From Perkinsus olseni (lineage: Eukaryota; Perkinsozoa; Perkinsida; Perkinsidae), in NCBI GenBank assembly GCA_013115135.1, contig JABANP010000025.1, positions 62,001-126,000 on the forward strand: a stretch of DNA of 64,000 nucleotides, in the 5' to 3' direction. How positions within the stretch are numbered: the first letter of the stretch is position 1; each line of letters starts with the position of its first letter. Of the stretch, positions 47,678 to 57,708 are shown one piece after another. Both the position numbers and the translations under genes were made by a program. The notes beneath the pieces were generated by a model. The model saw only the letters and a list, made by a program, of their open reading frames with translations. It ran no database searches and was not told the DNA's origin.

Positions 47678-48086
47678 CGCGCCGCCTATACGCCTCGGTC
47701 GCTCACTCCGCCGAGTGGCAGAGGTACCACTTGTGACCTCTATGAACATGGTAAATAAAAGTGCTGTCCTTGATTCCGTTGAGGAAAGGACGACCACACT
47801 GCTGTTTGAGAGGCCGTTCGGCAGGCGGTTGCATTCACAGCGTGATCCCCACGAGCTGCATAACTCAAACACGGAATGAGTTGAGAAAATGCACTACATT
47901 ACGGATTATTCGTCAGTAATTTCACCAATGCTACAAGGCTACTGCTCTGCTAGGCACTTAGACCGGCTGAAGGTGGTGCGCATGAACGCGACCCCGTCGG
48001 AGTCTCCAGCTGCTGCTGATGGAACAGTATCTGGACTTCCCCACGCCGTTGCGTTGGGGCCACGAATAATCGGGGCGACTGACCGC
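47678..48086. other. Intergenic region upstream of ZNHIT1
   Basis: No gene supported. Short frames only. Confidence 0.4.
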
Positions 48087-48633
48087 TCAACCGCCATCTA
48101 AAATGGCACCATCGCCGTAACCGAAAGGAAGTCCCCGATCGTTACCTGTCGTTTCAAAGCTTCGCTGTATCGCACTCGTGGCTGCCCCCGTGCACGCCAC
48201 CGTCGGCTCCTTCGAAGGTCGGACTTTTGCGCACTCTCCTCCGGGAGCCTGATGGGGATACTCGTGAACGGTGTATCGCTTCATTTGCGTGCCACTCGTT
48301 CTCGGGGCTCGCCACTTTCCCTTGTCCATCCCGTTTTCGTTTTTTCCCGCGATGGCAAGGAGACTCATAAATCGACGAGGAGCATTCTTTCGACATCAGC
48401 CGGCCTAACCAAGATCTGCCCCACTCGTCAACGCAAGAGAACAGCAGTGAATGGTCCAGAAACGTGTCATCGCATACGAGAGGCATGGCGGCCATCAGGC
48501 GATATGAGCCGGCAGGAGCTGCCGCTCCATTCTTAAATTGATATTGTGATCTATAGGAGGGTCCCGAACGAAGAACACATGATGCGGCCAGAGCTTCTTC
48601 ATCCACCTGAGCAAGCCGTACAGTATTCATCAA
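48087..48633 (-). CDS. Hypothetical protein, reading frame uncertain
   Basis: Two overlapping minus-strand frames compete. One runs 48154-48633 (159 codons, MMNTVRLAQVDEEALAASCV). The other runs 48087-48368 (MSLLAIAGKNENGMDKGKWR, MKRYTVHEYPHQAPGGECAK, VACTGAATSAIQRSFETTG). The second has more even, coding-like composition and a possible GGTAAC donor near 48147. Neither resembles a family I know. Listed because the stretch looks coding, not because either frame is certain. Confidence 0.3.
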
Positions 48634-49302
48634 CGAAGCAAGGCCGCTTACACATGATCTCTCCGATGTAGCAAGCGGTAGCTGGTAGCCGTCAACCGCT
48701 GTGGACGAGTACGCTTCCTCGCTCGATCACAATTCAAATTTGCACTGAGAGGCGAAGATGAATCTCTCGTTCGAAATCTCCAGCTCTACCGTCTGAACAT
48801 CCATCCGAATCTGGTTAGCAAGAATCGCTGCGTGGCGCCGCTATACGCATGCCGTCTGCGATCTTTCAAGTTCTGCTTCTGTTTAATCTATAAAACACGC
48901 GAACGCTCCTCTGTTCGTCAAGTGGTCTCAATTCCGAGTGGAGAGCTGCTGGGTCCAACTCACATGAACAGCGAGAGCGTATAGCTGCAGCCTCCTCCAT
49001 TCCAGCAGCCTAGTCGGGCTGTACCAGCCATTGGCCACGTTGTGGTGAGAATAGCGCCGCTGTTCTCCCGTCACCATACCCGAAACCGTCGGCGTGGCTA
49101 TGGTCAGTGGCGACCCGCCTGAAAGACTTGTTCACCTCGAGCCCCGCTCGGTCCTACATCTCACCCAGCCGGCCAAGAATGCCCCTGGAGCTGCCAGCGA
49201 GAGCTCCTCTTGTGAGCCGTGAGAGCATGCAAATTAGGACAAACGCCTAGAAGAAATTATCCTTCCCTCTCACGGACAAACAGCCGTATGAAGCAGAAAC
49301 TT
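48634..49302. other. Gene-free stretch
   Basis: About 670 nt with no open frame of interest on either strand. It lies between the hypothetical gene and the 3' end of the cyclophilin gene. Confidence 0.4.
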
Positions 49303-50297
49303 TCAACCGGTCAACTTGTGCGCTGGAGTAATCGGTGATGCAGGCCCGGCCTTCCGCTCCCCGCTTTTCTCGTGTTCCGACAGCCGGGTCTGAACCTCGC
49401 GATCGTAACGCTCCCAATCAATCTGTGTCATGGTCGGTTTATGAGTATCCAAAAACTCTTGCGGGACAGGCGGCGGGCACTCGTCCCTGTAGAGCCCGCA
49501 TTGGAGTATCCGACATTCCTCTACCAGCTGACCTAAATACCGAAGCCCCGCCTCCGCCAGACCAGACCGAGGAAAGGCGTACCCGTGCGCGTGGCCTGAT
49601 CACCAATACCTCTGACAATCTTCATGCCTCTGAGAACGGTGCCGAATACGACATACCGGCCGTGGAGCGGAGGGCTCGGCAACAAGGTGATCATGAAGTG
49701 GGAGGAGTTGGTGTTGGGCCCCCAGCCCATGGACGCCAGGTCACCTAGTGTCATGCATCATTACTAATCATATCCCCTCAGAAATATGCTACTACCATCC
49801 TGCACGAACCGCATGTGGTAATTTTCATCCGGGTATTTTCGGCCATATATACTCATACCACGCGATTGGCCCGACCCCGTCACAGTGTCACCGCCGAAGA
49901 TGGCGAGTCCGGGTTGGACTTTGTAGAATAGCGTATTGCTACACAACGCCAGCAATACTTTCCTGGATAGCCATCAAGGAGAACTCACCGGTAGCCAACC
50001 AGTCTCTCGGTCTCTCCTTCACCAACCTTGTACCCTTGGCAAAGCTGCACAAAATTCTCGCAGGTCATCGGCACACGTTTAGAGTAAAGGCCAACAATAA
50101 TTCGACCAGCATACTTATTACCAATACCGATGTCCATATAGCATCTGTTACGATGCAGCGAGCCCTTCACCGCGACCCCCGGGCGTGTATTACTTGTCTG
50201 TGATTTCCCTCGTGTGGTGACGCTTATCCAACGTGTTGAGGTACTCTCGCCTCTTGTACATCCTAAAGAACAGCAGCAGCCATTCGAGGCAGCCCAT
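49303..50297 (-). CDS. Cyclophilin-type peptidyl-prolyl cis-trans isomerase with N- and C-terminal extensions
   Basis: Start at 50297 (MGCLEWLLLFFRMYKRREYL), a short hydrophobic then basic leader. After a GTAATA...AACAG intron: CYMDIGIGNKYAGRIIVGLY, SKRVPMTCENFVQLCQGYKV. Next exons: NTLFYKVQPGLAIFGGDTVT, GSGQSRGMSIYGRKYPDENY, then DLASMGWGPNTNSSHFMITL and HGRYVVFGTVLRGMKIVRGI. A 51-nt intron (GTACGC...TTTAG) joins in frame to LVEECRILQCGLYRDE, the usual last strand (IADCG in others). A charged tail not found in minimal cyclophilins follows (MTQIDWERYDREVQTRLSEH), stop at 49303. The enzyme speeds proline isomerisation in protein folding. The active-site Arg and Phe region is changed (LFYKVQPGLAIFGGD in place of FHRVIPxFMxQGGD), so activity may be reduced. 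The leader might be a signal anchor. Confidence 0.8.
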
Positions 50298-50537
50298 TGC
50301 ACCGCCTTCCCTCTAGTACACGTAGCTTCCTCCCATCCCTGTTATGAGCATCATGGGCAATATACCCATCGAGTTGATCTTGGACAACGAGCTCTTCACA
50401 ACCATGTCTAACAAGGCTCATCAACTCTCATCTAATACACTACCCGCCCTTCATTCAACTTGACAACCCAACGCCACGACGGTTAAAAATGGTGCTAGTC
50501 TCAACCTCGTCAATCCAGCGTTTGTGAAGGTAAGAAC

Positions 50538-50590
50538 ATTTCATCCGTGGACCCCTGTTCCGTAGAATTAATAGAGTCGGATTCATCCGT
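50538..50590 (-). promoter_or_regulatory. Candidate SECIS element in the selenoprotein M 3' UTR
   Basis: Read on the minus strand, about 170 nt after the selenoprotein M stop: ATGA (50586-50583), then ATCC and GACTC, a loop with AA (TATTAATTC), then GGGTC, a 3-nt bulge, GGAT and GA (50542-50541). ATCC pairs with GGAT, and GACTC pairs with GGGTC with one G-T wobble. The AA lies 13 nt after ATGA, as expected in eukaryotic SECIS elements, where ATGA and GA form the kink-turn core. Folded by hand only; the lower stem is weak. Confidence 0.5.
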
Positions 50591-50756
50591 ACTGCCAACA
50601 CTCGCGAGGAAGACTGCGGTATCGCTAGCTCATGGTCACCACTCATTTTCTAAAGCTCGGACTCCTGAGTGGGAGCAGACTCGGTGAAGGGACCCCTCCT
50701 CATCTAACAAACGACGATCCAAGGGAAGCGCTCCGCTGAGTATGTCACTACCTTCT

Positions 50757-51297
50757 TCAACTGCCGAAGTCTTCTTTCTTGAAGCCTTTGGACTGCACAA
50801 TCTCGTGCACCTTGGCGACATCAGCTTCGTTGACAAATTGGGAGAGGTTAACCTTCCAGATGGTCAGTTCTTGAGAGCTGATGATGACGGACTGTGCCGC
50901 CGCTCACCCTTTCAACCTCCTTGTCGTCGTCATCAAAAATCACCAACTCCGGGGGCCTTCCGGGGATAAAATTGACAGTCACGTCTTCGTACTGGTCGAC
51001 GTGACCGGGGGTCTTCACAAACCTGAAGTCAGGGATACACTGAGGAATCTCTGGCGGCGGCGTGAAGTCCACGACATGGAGTGTAGAGTTTACGACTAGG
51101 ACCCCGACTACCACTATTCCGCCAACTTACGTGCGGACCCCCCTAATGTGATTCAAACGTCAGCCACTGCAGGTCTGTATCTCCGCTCTTCTCTGAAAGG
51201 AAAGCGGATGGATTATGCCAGCCGAGGAGATGCTCGGCTGTATTACCGCGAAGGCTGCCACGGCGAGCAGAGCGCCGAAGAGGACACGGGAGAGCAT
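50757..51297 (-). CDS. SELENOM: Selenoprotein M, with in-frame UGA for selenocysteine
   Basis: Start at 51297 with a signal peptide (MLSRVLFGALLAVAAFAVIQ). The frame continues to a Cys-Ser-Gly-(TGA) motif (Cys at 51171-51169, TGA at 51162-51160) and on through RLNHIRGVR, matching the C-G-G-Sec-x-L-N-x-x-x-x-V redox motif of SelM. A 108-nt intron (51023-51130, GTAAGT...TTCAG) joins in frame to FVKTPGHVDQYEDVTVNFIP, GRPPELVIFDDDDKEVER. A 55-nt intron then joins to VNLSQFVNEADVAKVHEIVQ, SKGFKKEDFGS, stop at 50757. SelM has PGADPELVLL, then ELERIPLS and ALVQELGF at the same places. SelM is a thioredoxin-fold ER oxidoreductase. A SECIS candidate lies in the 3' UTR. Standard gene finding would end the protein at TGA or miss it. 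Confidence 0.82.
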
Positions 51298-51647
51298 TCG
51301 AGGGAGTTCGCGCTTGAGAAGCTCAAGGAAAAACACTGGAAGCTGCAGAAGAGGCCGTCAAGGTCAGACAACGGACGACTGGAGTAATCCCAAGCGGTCT
51401 TTACCGGGCTCTCACGCACGAGAAGCATCCGACGCATAGCGTTGACAAGGGCTGATCTGAGCCACACCGAGGCTACTGCTCCATGACACATCAGATAGAG
51501 GAACAACGTGGAAGTGTAGAGATCGAACCACAGTCGCCTCAATCACCGAGCAGGCGACGCCGACACCGCAACAACTGGGAGGTTTAGGAAACTTTGCAAT
51601 TCACATTTTGTGAACATCATCAACAGCTGCTGCAACGGTGGCTAAAG

Positions 51648-54600
51648 TTACACAGTGGAAGTAGTGTTATTACTTTCGGCGGCCTCGTCATCATCGAGCG
51701 ACTCGGCCTCGTCAATCAAGAACTGCCTTTCCCACAGCTGACGATACCTGAGGAAGCCATCAGAGAGAGCACTGGTCGTCAGACCATGACAACGAGAGAG
51801 TTCAGCGGCGGAGCGTAGTTTCAGCCTCACGCTTACTTTCCATTTTCTATGTTCATCAGCTCCTTGTGAGAGCCCTTCTCGGCAATCTTGCCCTCATCTA
51901 GGACGCATATCGTATCGCAGTTCATAACCTGTGGATCGGCATCCAGGGAGCAACCGAGACCAGTGGCTTACAGTAGATAGACGATGGGCCACAATGAGTG
52001 AGGTCCTCGATGCCGTCAGCTGTTCAAAGCCCTTGAGAATGTTCTGCTCTGTCTCCGAGTCCAACGCTGATGTAGCTTCGTCGAAGAGGACCTACCATCT
52101 CCAGGGTGCAATAGAGCGTCCGAAATGCCTACTTACCAGCTCAGGGTTCTTAAGTATGCACCTAGCAATACCTATTCTCTGTCGTTCGCCTCCGCTCAGC
52201 TTCAAACCCCTCTCGCCAACTAGCGTTTGGTACCTGGGTTATTGCTCTGTACCCTCGAGACACTGGTACAGTTGCTTTGTGATCGGTGCTGGCGCGCGAG
52301 ATGATTCAAACAAATAAGTGAGAGTGATGAAGACGCATAGCTCGCTGAACTCAATAAGCGATATGACCGTCACTCCAACCAGCAGCAACGAAAATTCTCA
52401 AGAATTAACAAGTTCTTATAATTTGACAGACTTTGAGCTGTCCGTTAGAAACCTCTTTAGATGCCCCATCCGGAAGAGCATAACTCACCCCTTGGGGAAA
52501 TCCATAATCGTATCATGGATCTCTGCCATCTTTGCTGCAGCAATAACCTCCTCCTCAGTAGCGTCAAGTCGACCATAGAGGATGTTGTTGAAGACTGTAT
52601 CGTGGAAGAGCGAGCAGTCTTGCGGCACAACACCTACCGACGAATGCCAGCTGAGAGATCAGAACAGCGATTGGTCATAGTACCGATATTCTTTCGAAGG
52701 GATGATAGGGTCACTTCATCAATAGGTTGGCCGTCGATGGTGATGGAACCACTACTGGGAGCATAGAGCCGTAGTAGTAACCGCAGTACGGTCGACTTGC
52801 CGGCACCTGTGAGTCCATCACTCCAACGTCAGACGGTGCTAGAGAAAAAGGGGTCATTTCGCCGCTGCTACAGCGGAGAAGGCCGCGTGTATCGAGGCTC
52901 GGACTCGGATTTAACGTGTTCTGCTACGGTTCTACTCACCTGACGAGCCGACGATTGCCACTCTGTGACCGGCCGGAATATCCAGCGAGAAGCCGTTGAG
53001 TATCTTCCGTGATTCCGAGCCGTAGTCAAAAGTGAGATCCTTAATAGAGACCTCCCCACCCTTCAGGACCTAAGGATGAATAAAGCCATGAAAAGGAAAT
53101 GAATCCCTCTTCTGTTGGAAACGGAATCGCTCGAGCTGAGTACATTCACCCTTCACAGCATCTCACAGCAGCATGTCCTCACCAGATCTTTAGCGTTGGG
53201 AGAATCTTTGATGGAAGGCTGAACCCTCATCAATGCATGGAAGCTTGCTCATATCCACCAGACTCATCGTAGTCTCTCGATAGACCATACCGATCATATT
53301 CAGCGGACTGGAAAGCTGCATCAACAGGGTATCTGACGGCAGTCTGTGCTATTGCACAGATCGAGCCTACCCTGACCCCTTACTTATCATAACGAGATCT
53401 CCCACAGGGAGGGTTCCTGCTACACACTGGTTGAGGGCAAGGAAGAGGGTGGCAAAGAGGCCGCTATTGTAGATGAGCTGCTGGCCAAAGTTCAGACGAC
53501 CGAGGGACTTCAGAACACGAATGTTCTCCTTTCTGAAAAAGAGCGGCAACTCGACTTCGAGCGAGATGAGAGTACTCGGTCAAGTTAATAGAAAGCATGC
53601 GCGGGCAGGTGTCGATCCTACACCGAGCGGATCATAGATTTGATAATGAGTCCCAGGGCCGCTCCACGACGGAGAAGGATGCTACGGCTCGCAGGTTCTA
53701 TGCTTCTGGGCAACCATTACGCGTTCTGCGTGCGATGATAGGCGGCCGCTCCGTTCCTAACAGGCTTGGGCCGCTCGAATTCCAAGGCCGAACACTGGGA
53801 AAACCCTTGGAAATCTCAGTCACAGAGCTCTTGCAAAACTTGCATCGAACTTGTAAGACCTTGCATCTTCGGGGCCTCCAAGTTTTCCAGGCCAACCCTG
53901 GGACTGTCGCCGCTATCTTTCACCGACAGACCACTGAGCTCCATTGGAATACTCGTTCCTTCAGTGTCCTCGCACTTCTTACGGTCTCAGATTTTTCCGT
54001 CACTACCGACGTGCAATGAGATTTGTCATCCTAGCAAGCCTCTCCAGCAAGTTGGCCGAGGCTGTGAAGAGCTCGAATAACCCTGTCACCAAGGAGCCTC
54101 TACCCAGGCTACTCTTTCCCGGTACTTATAGGAGCGTGGTTAGTACACACAGTGGTTCAAGTACTAGCCTACCCGACCTCAAGATGGTAATTGAAGACCT
54201 TGAAGAGGGGCAAGCAGTGAGGTTGCTCGCCAAGGACGGCAAGTGGGAGCACATAATGAGAAGAGCGGCCCCTGTGACACAGTTCCGAAAGACGGGGAAG
54301 ACACCCTCCGGATCCAAGTGTTACTTCTTCGATAACCCTACCCGCGATATCTGGAGTTTTGCGCAGGATCTGATCTGGAAAATCACGCTAGAAGGAGACT
54401 GGGACTACGTGCATCGGAAGTTGAACGTATGCAAAAGGAGGAGAGAAGTCTTCATTGGCCTACTACCGGAGAGGAAGGACAGCAAGATCAAGGGCTGGAA
54501 ATATAGGTTCAATATGACACGGGTGGAAGGTCCTCCAGGTGATATGCAGGACCTTGTCAGCGACCCACCACAGGCAATACAGCCCATTTATATCAGCAAG

Positions 54601-57016
54601 AGGACAGCACTAAAGCGGAAAGTGTCTTCGAATCCATCGCGTGAAGAAGATGCTCCCAAGAGAAAGGCTATCAAGCGCCCTACGGGAGACGATTCAGTGG
54701 CTCCCCAAGTCGGGCCTGTACTCAACGGTTTCTACCAGACCCCTGCGTATTCGCCTGATAAGATTAGTCTAACCGTCGATACTGATCACAGACCTGACCT
54801 GAGAGCCTGCGACTTCAATTTCGAGCCCTATGCTGGAGCCATTACCATTGTGAATGGAGTGAAGATGCGCTACAACGAAGAAGGGACATGTTTGAAGCCA
54901 GCCTCCCTCCGTCTGAAGACAGATTCTGGAGTCACCCAATAGACTGGAAGTTCGTATATTTGGCCTCGACCTAGTATTGGACGAGAGATCCACCCTACTT
55001 TGCGCAGATGGTGGTGGAGGATTAACACTCCTAATGAGCAGGTCCGATAATCAGGAGGAAACTCCCATGAACGTAACCCTCCTGCGGGTACACTGACGTG
55101 GAACTACTACGGGCGTATCCGATAAAAGATCGTTCGAGGTTGTCGAGCTTGCGATGTTCTATCATTGTTTGACTGGGAGCTAAGCCTCATGATGAGGTAG
55201 CGGATGGCAGATCGTCGAATATCTATTCTCACCAGTTGTCTACATCAAGGCGGAGATTCTCAGATGTTTGTCAGACCGGATAAGTTGTTGAACGTGTGAA
55301 CTGAGAGTTTTCTGTTCAGTGCTTTGAGCACCGCGGTCTCTAGACCAGAGTCGGGAGAGGACGATAAGAAGACACCCTTGCACATTCGAAGCAGTCTAAC
55401 TCAGCTCGATGCGGGGAGTACTCCTTTAGAGTTCATTCAGACTGGCGGACCATAAGGCGTTCAGGGTGACAACCAGAACGGCTACTCACTCGTATTTAGC
55501 CAGAGACTGGTCATACAGCTCAGTCTCTCTCTTCTCATTCGCAAAGAATCTCACAGACTCGGCGTTGATGATGGAATCCAATAGCCGGGCGTTAGCTTCA
55601 TTTTCAGCCATCTGACAGGAACCCGATAACAGAACGCTACTCCGCCTTTCAGTCCAGCGACAAGTGACTCACGTTCATTTTACGGCGATATTCATTCCGC
55701 TTAGTGGTGTAGTAACTGCAGTGAGAGGTCAGATAGGAACAAGCATGAGTCATTCTCACGTAGTGAACCCCACATAAGCCGCCATCGTCGCAGTAGTGAT
55801 CAGGGCAGCCGGGATTCCAGCGTGGGTAGCGAGAATCTACCAAGGAAGAGACACCTCAGTGACTTGCTCGCTGTCTCGGTGCCAGCGGCTTCACTCACCC
55901 ACAACACTAGGGAGAACTCGAGCGCTGTGGGTATCATCTGAAAGATACGAAAGAAGCTTCACCACCACGGCGCCATCACGAGCCTGTGCGAGCGGCTGGG
56001 CGAGTCGACTCACATTGAAGAGCATCATGTTGAGCATGCTCGTCACGGAGCGCAAAGATCTCGATATGATGGCCTGCACCTCACCACTGCGTGAGCCAAT
56101 CAAGAAGCTAATATCGAGCGTGTGGACATGCTCGAAAGCCTTCCGCGCAATACCTAAGGGAAGTGCCGAAACTTGGAAATTGACCATCAGAGATCACTCT
56201 GGTAATAATGTTTGACTCTGGTAATTGTTTCCGCGGGAAAGCACAAAACAAAGAAGATGCACGGAGGCCCCAAGATCCACTCACGTCGACAAGCATCCTG
56301 GGATACGTTGGAGAATATGATACCCCTGAGCTCAGTGAAAGCCAGACTGGCAGACCTTGGCCAGCACGAATGATGAGAGCAGCAGCAGAGGGGTAGTAAC
56401 GGCCGTTACTGGCACTGACAAGGAGTTGATGAGTGCCTGAGAGATGGAAGTCCACTACGTGAAGGATCCGCGATATGATCAAGCACGAAAAAGAAGAGAA
56501 CAACGGCAGCGAAGTTGTGAGGTATGGCTCGGCAACAGCAAGACATATGTCGATTATACCGGAGATTGACACCCTACCGTCGTCGTGTCCCACTCACCCC
56601 TAGCTGTATCGGTGCTTGTATCGTAGCCAATTTCGCAAGCACTATGCAAGCAGCCGAACTCAATACTCTTATACGGAAAGGCTCTGACGACAAAGACATA
56701 CACTGTGCATCCCTCCGACGACTGCCTTACGGATTCTGCGGCCATACAAACTTGCTCATGTACTTCATGATTTCCCAACTCTCCTCTCGTGTATCCTTCT
56801 TCTTTTCAAGATTGTACTCAACGTCGCTGGCTTGCTGGAGCCCGTCTTCTCATCCACGACATTCTTCGGTATACCCTTCAGCAACTCCTTATCATCAGGC
56901 TTGCGAGGCACAGACGATACGAACCGTACAGTCGCGGCGTGGTTGGGCCAACCATTAAGCGAGCGAACCTGCACAATTTCAATAGACAATGGATCGCCTT
57001 GCGCATACATCACCAT
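51648..57016 (-). CDS. ATM1: Mitochondrial ABC half-transporter, ATM1/ABCB7 type
   Basis: Start at 57016 with a presequence-like N-terminus, then [20 protein letters not shown]. Exons: [130 protein letters not shown] 1957-nt intron (53533-55489) follows, then [33 protein letters not shown]. ATPase domain: Walker A GSSGAGKST split by an intron, [20 protein letters not shown], signature [20 protein letters not shown], Walker [17 protein letters not shown], and H-loop VAHRLST. The last exon is [20 protein letters not shown], stop at 51648. ATM1 exports a glutathione-linked sulphur compound from mitochondria for cytosolic Fe-S assembly. The long intron contains a family Y gene on the other strand. 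Confidence 0.9.
54016..55096 (+). CDS. Family Y protein, copy 1, nested in an ATM1 intron, with a +1 frame break
   Basis: Intronless gene from ATG at 54016 ([20 protein letters not shown], a possible signal peptide). Segments shared with copy 2: [10 protein letters not shown] (copy 2 LLVGTYKSVD), [52 protein letters not shown], a basic Lys/Arg linker ([20 protein letters not shown]), then [20 protein letters not shown]. The frame stops at TAG 54940-54942, but skipping one T continues with [20 protein letters not shown], which aligns without gap to RLNITLFGRGLALDKSLAL of copy 2, to a stop at 55096. I know no domain. It lies wholly inside the 1957-nt ATM1 intron, on the opposite strand. Confidence 0.65.
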
Positions 57017-57708
57017 CTATACTCAGAAGTGCTAAGGAACTAAAGCTGGCCATTCAGTAACCATAAGAAGTGACCACGCCGAGACCTCTTACTCGGGATA
57101 CTGGGATGAATGGGCGGATTAGTAATCTGGTTGCAGCTCGAGCGGGGCAGCCCAACGCTGCAGCCGCTGCAGTCGAGGAAGAGAGTGTTACTGCCTTGAA
57201 CATCGCAGGATGGCATTTAACAAAATTCGGGGCTGAAAGAGTTCACCCGCGGGAAATGGTGAAAATGGTGCTCTTGAGGTGAGGCTGTGGGCCACTATCG
57301 CACTGAAGAACGAAATGAGAGCGCTGCTGTCTTCCTGCCCCTGTGGGGATGAACTCAAGGCGAACAACGACTGAGTCGAAGCGGAATATGGATCGTCACT
57401 GAGCACGCAGACCGGAACGTGTCCACGGGAGAAGTCCCTGAAACAGTCCTACGCAGGATTGATCAGGCTCGACGCACACTCTCCGAGAGCGACCAAGATC
57501 TTGCTCAACTTGCGCTCACGCACAATCCTGTATTTTCGGGCACTTCAACTTTTCCATTCGTGAATCCGAGACCGCAAAAGCTGCTTAGGATTGGATATCT
57601 AACACCTAGACTGGTCACCCCAAGATACTCGATATAATACAACCACTTCGCTCCGTCAATACCACAATTTTCCTTGCTCTCAGCGTTACCACTCACTACC
57701 AATACGAA
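57017..57708. other. Shared upstream region of ATM1 and family Y copy 2
   Basis: About 690 nt between divergent starts. It contains the first copy of the direct repeat (57109-57260). Just before the family Y start, CACTACCAATACGAA resembles CACTACCGACGTGCA before copy 1, so some upstream sequence was probably duplicated with the gene. Confidence 0.45.
57109..57260 (+). repeat. Direct repeat copy 1 flanking family Y copy 2
   Basis: Matches 59505-59625 in the same orientation. Both read (T)TAGTAA(T/C)CTGGTTGC(A/G)GCTCGA, then a GGCAGCC/GGACAGCC block, then TTGAACATCGCAGGATGGCA against TTGAAACATCGTAGAATGGC, and end near GCCCGC(GG). Copies are diverged, perhaps 75-80 percent by eye, with indels. 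Confidence 0.55.

Noticed and set aside
50298..50411. Upstream in-frame extension of the cyclophilin (MVVKSSLSKINSMGILPMML)
   Set aside because: An in-frame TAG separates it from MGCLEWLL; no need for an extension.
50840..50910. A 16-nt or 25-nt micro-intron or +1 shift in selenoprotein M
   Set aside because: A normal 55-nt GT-AG intron (GTGAGC...GGAAG) gives the best alignment to SelM (EVER followed by V-x-LS), so no unusual event is needed.
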